Shown piece by piece: positions 42,041-49,988 of a stretch of 49,988 bases of DNA; the stretch's first letter is position 1; each line of letters begins with the position of its first letter. Origin of the DNA: Micractinium sp. NFX-FRZ (Eukaryota > Chlorophyta > Trebouxiophyceae > Chlorellales > Chlorellaceae); the NCBI GenBank assembly GCA_029339195.1, contig JAPTJF010000455.1:1-49988 (forward strand). Reading direction: 5' to 3'. Position numbers and translations under genes: made by a program. The notes beneath the pieces were generated by a model. It worked only from the letters and a program-made list of their open reading frames with translations, was not told the DNA's origin and did not search any database.

Positions 42041-45000
42041 ATGGCCCATTCTCTTCCCCGACCGTCTTCGCCACCCAGTTCGCCTCAAGTGACGAACATG
42101 CAAACTGCCGGGCTGTCCCTGCCGGCGTCAGTGTTGGCGCCCGGCCGGCCCCGGCGCTCCAGCAGGTGCCGGCTTGTCGCTCGCAGCTCGCAGTCCGACC
42201 GAGACCAGGATGCGTCTCCTGCAGAGGCAGGGGCCTGGAAGGGAGCGCTGTTGGGCGCTCTCGCCACGCCCATCTTGGTGCGTCGCCCTCGCAGCCTGGA
42301 CACTAGTTGAAACTTGCGCAAAGCCGGCGTGGGGGCGTTGGCCACTTGCGGAGCCCCGCGGTGCCGGTGCCCACCCCCCGAGCGCCGCTTTGAACCCCAC
42401 CTTTACGCCCCTCCGCCCGCTTGAAACGCGCCGCTTGAACGGCCGCCGCCCTCCCTCCTCCCTCGCCCATCCAACCCCGCCCACCCTGCAGGCTGTGGCG
42501 CCCGCTGCGCAAGCTCTGGAGGCCACAGCCATGCCTCCTGCGCCGCCAGAGGTCGCCTCCTACCCTGCCAGCGTGCGCCAGCTGTTGAAGGAGCTGCGCA
42601 GCCAGTCTGACGCCATGCAGCGCACGACGTGGGAGCTGGAAGCCACGCAGAAGCTGCTGTACAGGAGCCAGGAGCAGCTGCTGGAGAAGCAGCAGCAGCT
42701 GGCGGACATCAGGGACGAGATGCGTGCGTCCCAGCCCAAGCTGCTTGGCTTTGTGGCCGCCGGCAGCGTGGCCATGGCGGGCGCGTTTTCCGGGCTGCGG
42801 GCGTACGCCTCCAGCCGTCTCAAGCAGGTGCGAGTTGGGTGCATGCTGTGCGGAGGGATGTGCTGAGATGCGAGGAAGGCAAGTGGGGCGTGGTGCGGGT
42901 GCAGGTGCAGTAGGGCTGCCAGGCTGGCAGCAGGTGTGTTATAGCAGAGCACGTCTCCCCCGTGGCGCCGCTCGTGCTCCTGTGCTGCGGCGTGGGAGCA
43001 GCAAGAACAACGTGCCGCCGCTGTACATGGCCCTTGAGCTGGCGGGTCGACGCTGCAAGGCTGTCACAACCTGAGCAGGCGCTGTGTCTGCGGTTCTGCG
43101 CCGTGCATGTCATGGTTGACCACCGGCTTTATTTTTGTTCACTTGACTCCACAGATCGAGCTGGAGAAGAAGCGTGCCGAGTCGGGGGTGGAGGTGGAAG
43201 TCAAGGCACGGCTGAGCGGGGAGGTGGAGGAGGAGATCCGGCAGCGGGTGGCGGAGCAGCGAGCCAAGGTGGGGCGCCTTGCCCGTGCCTTGTTGCCCTC
43301 TCCCTGGGGCCTTGTCCCTCGCTGCCTGCTGCACTGTCCAATGCTCCCAGCACTTCCGGCTCCTCCTGCCGACACTGAGCATGTGTTGCATGCTCCCGTG
43401 CAACAAGGGGTAGCTTCGGCGGTGCATGCGCAGGCCTGGCTGTGGCAGCGGGCAGGGGCAGGGGCCACCTCCTGCGCCACACCGCTGGCCTGCCTGCCTG
43501 CCTGCCCGCCCGCGTGGCAAGCGTGGCGCTCCCCCACCATGGCACACACACCACGCCCCCGCCTGCCCGGCCTCTCTGCCCCCTGCGCCTCTTGTGCAGG
43601 AGGCCGCCAACATTGTGGGCATCATTGAGGCGGAGCGCAAGGCGCGTAGCGAGGCGGAGATGCGGGCAGACGCGCTGCAGGCACGGGCATCCGAGCTGCA
43701 AGAGTGCCTCGATGAGGTGCGGGGCTGCACTTCTGTGCTGCCAACATGTTGCGCTGCTGATGCCGCCTGGCTGCCGCCTGGTGGGACATGGTTGCAGTTG
43801 ACTGCCAGCTGGCCGTTCAGCACAGGACCCAAGCGGTGCTTGTGTGTTATGCTTTGGTTGCGGTCCGAGCCCGTGCGCCAACCCGATGGCAGCGGTGCGT
43901 GGCCGCCCAGCAGGCATGCCACACGCCACCCCTACCACCAACTGTGTCCCCTGCCTGCCCGTCTCCCTCCCCCCTCCCTCCGTCCCTCCAGGTCAGCGCC
44001 TCGCTGGCGGCGGTGCGTGATGCCAAGCAGGAGGCGGAGACCCAAATGGCGCTAGCGCGCATCGAGGTGGACGCAAAGGCACGAGCGGCGGACGAAGTCA
44101 AGAAGGTGAGGCCGTGTTTCTGTGTGGGACGTGTGCTTGCGCATGTTAGCATCATGAGGGGGCAGTGGCTTGCATGGAGGTGGGTTTCAGGGCATGTGCG
44201 GCAGATGAGATCAAGGAAGGTGCGTCAGCGGCGGCTCGTCAGCCAGGAGCATCAGGGAATGAGTGAGGGAGTGGGCCACCCAGCTGGGGCCCGCGCACCC
44301 CTGCTCTTGCTGTTGCTCTGCTATCCGATGCTTCGTGCCCGCGTCCCTGCTCCGACTTCCCGCCCCCGACTGGCTCCGGGCCCGCCCACCCACCTTTGGC
44401 AGCCCTGCTGCCAGCCTGGGGATTACGCTGCTCTTTTTGGCTTTTTCGCTTCCAGCTGCTTGTTCTCTGTCAAAATGTTGTGTCACTGTCGCTTTGCCCC
44501 TCCGACCGTGCCGCACCCTTGCAGGCGCAGGAGGAGGCGGCGCTGGCCCAGCGGGAGGACTTCCTCTCCCTCATGCAGCAGCTGATGACGGAGCGCAGCC
44601 GCACCGCCCAGCTGCAGCAGCGCCTGGAGGAGACGCTTGCCACGTCAGCTGCCGCCGCTGCTGCCGGCAGCACATCGGCCAGTTTTGCAGGGCAGGCAGC
44701 AGCAGAGGCAGCGGGGCTGGAAGAGCTGGCAGCTGAGGAGGCACGCAGCGCTGAGCTGGCGGCGCGGCTGGAGGAGCTGGCGGCGCAACGGCAGGCGCGT
44801 GGGTGTGGCACAGTTTATGCATAGCGCGAGCTGCGTCGGGGCGGGGCGGGGGCGGGTTGAGCCTGGCAGTGCCCCGCGCCAGAGTGACTGCGGCCAGCAA
44901 GGGAGTTTGCATTGGCGGGACAGCCAGCCGGCAGGGATCTCTTGTCATAGGGGTCACACCTCTGCTGGCCTCTGCAACTCCCGCCTAAGCTTGTGTGTCA

Positions 45001-46905
45001 GCTTCCCCTGCGTTCAACCCAAGGGTGTGTTGTGCCACCCCCTGTTGATAACCGCTGCAGGTGGAGGCTGCCCAGTACCAGGCGGCGATGGAGCAGCTGG
45101 AGGCGGAGCGCGGGCGCAGAGCAAGCCTGCTGGTGGGTGGCCTGCGTGGTGGTCGTGATTGTTTTTTCCGCTGATGCGTGGCGCCATTGATGCGTGCATG
45201 CGTGCTTGATAGCCTGCTTGCCTGCTTGCTTGCTCGGCTGCCTGCCGGCCGGACTGCTTGCCTGCTCGCCTGGCGCAGCAGTGTGCTGCAGAGCTCCCCC
45301 GCCGCCCCACGTTAGCACGCCTCAACAAGCCCTGTGCGCTGCGCACCTCCCGGGGGCTGCACCTTCAATGACATTCCTCATTATCCAGCCCCACCCCGCC
45401 AGGGCATCCAATGAACCGTGCGTCTCTGGCCTTGCCTGTTGCCTGTTGCCTCTAAAGCACTGTGTTCCCCTCGCGTTGCCTGATGCCTGTGGCCTGCTGC
45501 AGGCGCAGCTGGGCGAGGTGCAGGCGGTGGCTCGGCGCCAGCTGTCAGCACCGCCAGCTGGCGACGACGAGGCGGCAGCTGCCGGGCAGCTGCGGGAGGT
45601 GAATGCCAAGTACTTGGATGCGCTGGACCAGCTGCAGCAGGAGCGCAGCCGTGTGACAGACCTGCAGGTGTGACGATGCGGGCCGCCAGGGCGGGCCACT
45701 GGGTGTGTTTTGTGTGTCCTGCTAGCTGTGCGGCAGCTTGAGGCAGCTGCTGGGGTGTGTCTCCCGAGTGCACTTGTGTTGTTATGTCACCCCACATGGT
45801 GGGCGGGACTTTGCCTCCCGCCATGGGCACTTGGTTGCACGCTCGTGCGCATGCCCAGCTCCCAGCTGCCCCATCTTTCTCGCACACCACTCACAGAATG
45901 GCCCGTTGGCCTGCTCCCCTGCAGTTCCAGCTGGCGGCCAAGCAGGCTGAGCTGGCGCGCATCGCCGATGACGTGGCGCGCCTGCGGGAGCGCAGCCTTG
46001 CTGAGCTGGCGCGCCTGAAGAGCGGCCTGGAGGCCACCGGCCTCGCCAGCACCCCGCAGGGTGCGCCTCACTGCGCTCCCGCCTGGCTTGTGGTCTAGCT
46101 GGCTTGCTCTCTTAGCTGACCCGCAGGAGCGGCTGCGCCCACTTCCAGCGAATCCTTGAAGCCAGCCGCCTCTGGATTGCCCCAATCTCAGCTTCTGGGG
46201 TTGCATGCCCAGCCGCCCTGCATGCGTCCACCGGCCTTGCCTGCTCCTGAACACGACCTCTGCCCGCCTGCCCGCCTGGCCCCCTGCAGATGACATGGCG
46301 CCGAATGGGCTGGGCTCTCTCACCCGCCAGGCCCAGGCAGCAGCCTCCCTGGCGCACGAGCAGCAGCAGCCGCTGCAGCAGCTGATGCTGCAGCACGAAC
46401 TAAACGGCAGCAGCCCAGTCAACGGCGGCAAGGCAATCAACGGCAGCAGTCGCGTCAACGGCAGCGGCGCGCTCAACGGCAGCGGCCCGCTCAATGGCAG
46501 CGGACAAGCCAACGGCAGCAGCCGTGTGAACGGCAGTGGCCCGCCCAACGGCAGCAGCCCAGCCAAGCGCGCGCCGTTCTGGTGGGAGCTTGCTGGGCGG
46601 GCAAAGCAGGCAATGCAGGGGCAGCCGCAGCAGGAGGAGCAGGCCGGCCAGAACCTGCCCGGCTGGGCTGCGCCTGCCAACGGGACCAACGGGCTGCCGC
46701 TTCATTCAGACTCTGAGCCGGCCCTTGGGGGTCACCAGGTGCTGGGAGAGGCTGTCCCGCTGCTGAATGGCCACGTTGAGCACGCTGAGCACGCGCTGAA
46801 CGGGCACGCTGCCCCCATGAATGGGCACGTGGCGTCGGCGGCTGACGGGGAGCAGCAGCAGCAGGGGGACGCGGCTGAGCAGCAGCAGCCGGCGCTGTGG
46901 GACCT

Positions 46906-46938
<33 letters not shown>

Positions 46939-49303
46939 TGGGCAGCAGGAGGTGGACCACCCCGCCTGGGTGCAGCAGCATGCAGCGGGTGAGGTTGCCG
47001 CCTGCCCGTGATGCTGCTGATACTGCCGATGCCCGTGATGCTGCTCTTGGTGCCTGGGGCCCTGTTTGGTGGGCAGGCGCACAGCAGCGCCCCCGCCGGC
47101 CCGCTCGTGGCGCCCGGGGGCGTGCAAATTGGCCCCTGCCACCTGGGGGCGCGGCCACCTGCCTGCCTGCATCCCTTCCCACCTGCCTGCATCCCTTCCC
47201 ACCTGCCCGCCATCCCTTCCCACCTGCCTGCCCTGCCACACATCTGCAGCCATCCCCGAGGCCTCTGCCCTGGAGCGGCCGCTGGTCCGTGAGTGGACCG
47301 ACCCCCAGTTCACGGCGGAGACCCTGAACGCCTTCCCCGACAAGGCGGTGGCGGAAGTGGAGGAGGCCCGGGTGGGTGGGCAACTGGTGGGGGGAGCGGG
47401 GGATGCGTGGCTGGCTGGGTGGGGGGAGGGGGGTGTGTGGGCAAGTGGATGGGTGGCAGGGTGTGGAAAGGGAGTGGAAAGGTGTGGGGCGCCCCCCTGG
47501 GTTTGAGGGGGTATCGGAGCAGGGCTGTGTAGGGGCCCGCGGTGACCCCACCAATGCCGCTATTAGCCCAATCTACCCGCCACCTGCTGCCCACTCACCC
47601 CGGAGCACCCGCGTTTCGTTGGAGAGCACTGCGGCAGCCTCTCTTTCCTTGCCGCAGCGCCTGGTGGGGCTACACCCTGCCGCCCTGTGTCTGCCCGACT
47701 TGCCCTTGCAGCACAACTCACGACTCTTCCGTCCTTTCCTCCTGTGCAGTGCCTGGTGGAGCGTGGGGGCTACACCCTGCTGGATGTGCGCCCCGCCCTG
47801 GAGCTGGATGTGGTGAGTTCATCTCCCTGAGTGGATTCACCTTCTAAAGTGTTTGAGTTGTCTGGTTGCACATGCCCCGCATGTCAGCCCGCACTGGAGC
47901 TGAGTGTGGTAAGCCGAGTGTGTTGTTGTTGTCACGGTTGGACGTTGTTGCTGTTGTGCTTTGAGTTTGCAATACGTCGTGGCGGACATGTGCCGCTACA
48001 TCTCCCCTCGCCGCTGCTCTTCCCCTCACCTGGGCCCCCGCCTGCCCGTGGCTTTGCGTGCCACCGCTCCCCCGCCTGCCTGTGATCTGTCCCTGTGTGT
48101 GTCACCGCGTCAACATCCCGCTTCCTGCCTGCCTGCCTGCCTGCCTGATTGACTGACTGGCTGGCTCTACCCTTTTGTGTCTGCCAGGTGGGCCGCGTGC
48201 GGGGGTGCATCAACATTCCCCTGGAGGATGCGCGCTGGGTGTACAACGCAGACTCGCACACCAAGGAGGTGCAGCGCAGCGCAAACGCAGAATTTCTGGA
48301 GCAGGTGATTACATCGACCAATAAAGAACCAGAACATGTTGGCTTGCTAGGGCTGCCCGTTGGGGCTGGTGCGGTGGTGGGGAGCGCTGCTTGGCTGCTG
48401 GCCCTAGTGGGGGGCAGGGAGGCTGGTGGCACTCGGGCGGTGTTTGACACAGCTGCAGCGCAGTGCCAACGCGGAGTTTCTGGAGTAGGCGAGGGGGCAC
48501 TCTGGGGCTCTGTTGACATGCACAAGACACACGGTGCATAAGGGAGGAAGGGTTTGGAGATGGGCAGGGAAGCGCGCTGTTTCATTGCTGTCGATCGGTG
48601 CACAGGCTGCCGAGGTCGCACAAACGGTGTACAAGGGAGGGAGGGAGGGAGGAAGGAAGGATCAGGAGGTGGGTGATCTGTGCTCCCTGCTCCGCTCGGC
48701 CCCTGCCCTTGCTCGCCCTCCCTTGCACTTGCCGCCCCCTCTGCATGCTCACGTTCAACCGCGCTGCATGGCCGCATGACCCGCTCACTACAACCCGCTC
48801 AAGCCCAGCTGACCACATGCTTGTAACTGCGATGCGCCTGCCTGCACGCAGGTCCAGAGGCGCTTCCCCGACCGCAACACCCCGCTGGTGGTGGGCTGCT
48901 CCGATGGGCGGGCCTATGCAATTGAGGCGCTGGAGGCTCTGGATGAGGCGGGGTACACGCGGCTGGTGGGGCTCAAAGGGTGAGCTCTCCCCTGTTCTGT
49001 GTACCGTCCCCCCGTGCATTGCTTTTCTGTTAGTTGGGAGAATGAGGCAAGGGGCGGCTGCAGGGTAGGCAGGCCTGGTGAGGTTGGTGGCCACAGGTTA
49101 GGCACATACAGGGTGCGTGGGCGCCGGCAAGCCGACACCTGCTGCCCTGCTGGCATCCAGGCTGCCTTACTGCCCCCTTCCAACCGCTCCTGCGCTCTCC
49201 CTCCCCACATTTGGCATGCAGCGGCTTCCGTGCCTGGCTGAATGTGTTTGACTCCAAGGGCCGGCGGCGGCGCAGCGGCGGCGGCCAGCTGGCCCAAGTG
49301 TGA
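42041..49303 (+). CDS. Coiled-coil protein with C-terminal rhodanese domain, probably plastid
   Basis: Exons in phase: 42041-42277, 42492-42827, 43155-43268, 43600-43716, 43992-44105, 44525-44794, 45061-45132, 45503-45667, 45925-46060, 46290-46988, 47250-47371, 47750-47812, 48188-48304, 48852-48979, 49222-49303; 923 residues (904 if ATG 42098 is used). The N-terminus is Ser/Arg/Pro-rich with few acids, like a chloroplast transit peptide. A short hydrophobic stretch (FVAAGSVAMAGAF) lies near residue 170. Residues ~190-515 are Glu/Lys/Ala/Gln heptad-like coiled coil. Next come (V/A)NGSG repeats, NGHV repeats and a Gln run. Residues ~794-910 form a rhodanese domain: YTLLDVRPALELDV, GRVRGCINIPLED, active-site loop CSDGRA (Cys near 870), LVGLKGGFRAWL. 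Rhodanese domains transfer sulfane sulfur or act as phosphatase-like or binding modules. Intron 6 appears to use a weak GC donor (44795). Confidence 0.82.
44180..44226 (+). repeat. Intronic echo of rhodanese-gene exon 5 end plus donor
   Basis: GCGGCAGATGAGATCAAGGA then AGGTGCGT copies GCGGCGGACGAAGTCAAGAA then GGTGAGG at 44083-44110, about 115 bases downstream. The copy still reads AADEIK-like. Confidence 0.85.
46390..46937 (+). repeat. Coding repeats: AACGGCAGC units and a CAG run
   Basis: Exon 10 of the rhodanese gene contains about nine AACGG(C/T) units encoding NGS(S/G) repeats (46408-46560). Further AATGGGCACGTG/AATGGCCACGTT units encode NGHV, and a CAG run at 46905-46935 encodes Gln. 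Confidence 0.92.
47651..47700 (+). repeat. Intronic echo of rhodanese exon 12 acceptor and start
   Basis: GCCGCAGCGCCTGGTGGGGC then TACACCCTGC copies TGTGCAGTGCCTGGTGGAGC then GTGGGGGCTACACCCTGC (47743-47780), about 92 bases downstream, with a small deletion. Confidence 0.9.
47880..47920 (+). repeat. Intronic echo of rhodanese exon 12 end plus donor
   Basis: CCCGCACTGGAGCTGAGTGT then GGTAAGC copies CCCGCCCTGGAGCTGGATGT then GGTGAGT at 47792-47818, about 96 bases downstream. The copy has its own GTAAGC donor-like site. The exon is therefore echoed on both sides. Confidence 0.9.
48452..48492 (+). repeat. Intronic echo of rhodanese exon 13 end
   Basis: CTGCAGCGCAGTGCCAACGC then GGAGTTTCTGGAGTAG copies the exon end at 48271-48304 about 180 bases downstream. 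Every difference up to the final codon is synonymous. CAG then becomes TAG. Confidence 0.92.
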
Positions 49304-49988
49304 GAGGGGCGGCAGCTGGGCCGCAGGCGAGCAGCAGCCGGACTGGGAAGCCGAGCGGGCACCTCACACGGCGGGCAGCCCTCGGGTCTGTTGCCTCCCG
49401 TTGTGAGGCCTCTGCCGCGACCCTCGAAATGTTGCTTAGCATTCCATTTTCTCTCTCTCTCAATCATCTTGCCATCGCAAGTGCCCACACAGCAACACTC
49501 TCCAGTCAACCTCATTTCCCTGTCGCCCGCCCGCCTGCGCCCGCCTGGTGAGCTGTGCTCCCCATTCTCAAGCCCACCAGGCTGTGCAGGCGCGCCAGCC
49601 AGCTTGCCAGCGATACCCCATTGTAAATGTCCGCGACTGCCACTGCGGTGCTGTGCTGCATGCCCCGCCATTGATACTGACGCTGAAGGAACTCCGCATG
49701 CACCCTGCAAGACTGCTCAAGCAGCTCCATCTGCAGCAGGCAGGCAGGCAAGGGCAGGCAAGCAGGCAGAGTTGGCTGCTGTGGCCAGGCTTGCTTCAGG
49801 AAAGGGAGGGTTTGTGAACGGCAAGCTGCACGCGCTCGCCGAGTTGGCACGCTGCGCAATTCAGACCGACAGCTGACCACCCCCACTCTTGCCCGCTCAC
49901 CATCCCCACCACCCTACCCACTCCTCACCGGCCCACCTTCTCTATCCACCCTGCACACACTCTGCACATGTCCAGCCGCGGTGGCTGC
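49304..49988. other. Rhodanese-gene 3' flank to window end
   Basis: TGTAA at 49622-49626 lies 319 bases past the stop and is a candidate poly(A) signal. A CAGG/GCAA-rich tract is at about 49736-49772. A minus-strand frame (49512-49886) is open but has A/T third positions unlike the genes here, so it is not annotated. Confidence 0.5.
49622..49626 (+). promoter_or_regulatory. Candidate poly(A) signal TGTAA for rhodanese gene
   Basis: Plus-strand TGTAA downstream of the stop at 49303; assigned by motif and position only. Confidence 0.45.

Noticed and set aside
49512..49886. Minus-strand 124-codon frame near the window end, with a possible acceptor before MELLEQSCRVHAEFLQ
   Set aside because: Third codon positions are not G/C-biased as in the genes here, no donor or family match was found, and it lies in a likely 3' flank.

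Overview
This window is nuclear DNA of a green alga, most likely a Chlorella-like trebouxiophyte. The evidence is GC-rich coding sequence with strong G/C preference at third codon positions, many short GT-AG introns with C/T-rich 3' ends, Ala- and Gln-rich linkers, plant-type protein families, and TGTAA-type candidate poly(A) signals. No rRNA, tRNA, CRISPR array or bacterial-type operon was seen. The open frames are exon fragments, so I rebuilt gene models by hand. Exons were joined only where splice sites, reading phase and protein family agreed.

Layout: (1) 89-2616 (+) 3' part of adenosine kinase, cut by the window edge next to a 73-base C run; (2) 3117-4148 (+) small Gly/Tyr/Gln-rich protein whose start codon is alone in exon 1 and which begins with an acylation-type MGAC motif; (3) 4723-8515 (-) RAD23 ubiquitin receptor, head-to-head with (4) 8837-15797 (+) an mTERF-repeat protein with a long Gln-rich, basic tail; (5) 16672-19112 (+) TRIC-type cation channel; (6) 19600-21056 (-) small secreted Cys-rich protein with chitin-binding type-2-like modules; (7) 21785-26193 (-) calnexin; (8) 26881-29957 (-) its tandem paralogue, a soluble calnexin ending in KDEL, head-to-head across 1.7 kb with (9) 31662-39446 (+) a TMTC-like multi-membrane TPR protein; (10) 40105-41397 (-) NmrA/atypical-SDR NAD(P)-binding protein, head-to-head with (11) 42041-49303 (+) a probable plastid protein joining a long coiled coil to a C-terminal rhodanese domain.

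Functional picture: the 16.6-39.4 kb part is rich in ER and secretory-pathway genes (TRIC channel, secreted protein, two calnexins, TMTC). In animals, TMTC proteins and calnexin act in ER folding and calcium handling. Whether this linkage matters here is inference.

The most striking window-wide signal is that many introns carry a decayed copy (an 'echo') of the adjacent exon edge plus its splice site, usually about 50-150 bases away. It is seen in at least seven of the eleven genes. It looks like repeated short tandem duplication across exon-intron borders and leaves decoy splice sites throughout the introns.
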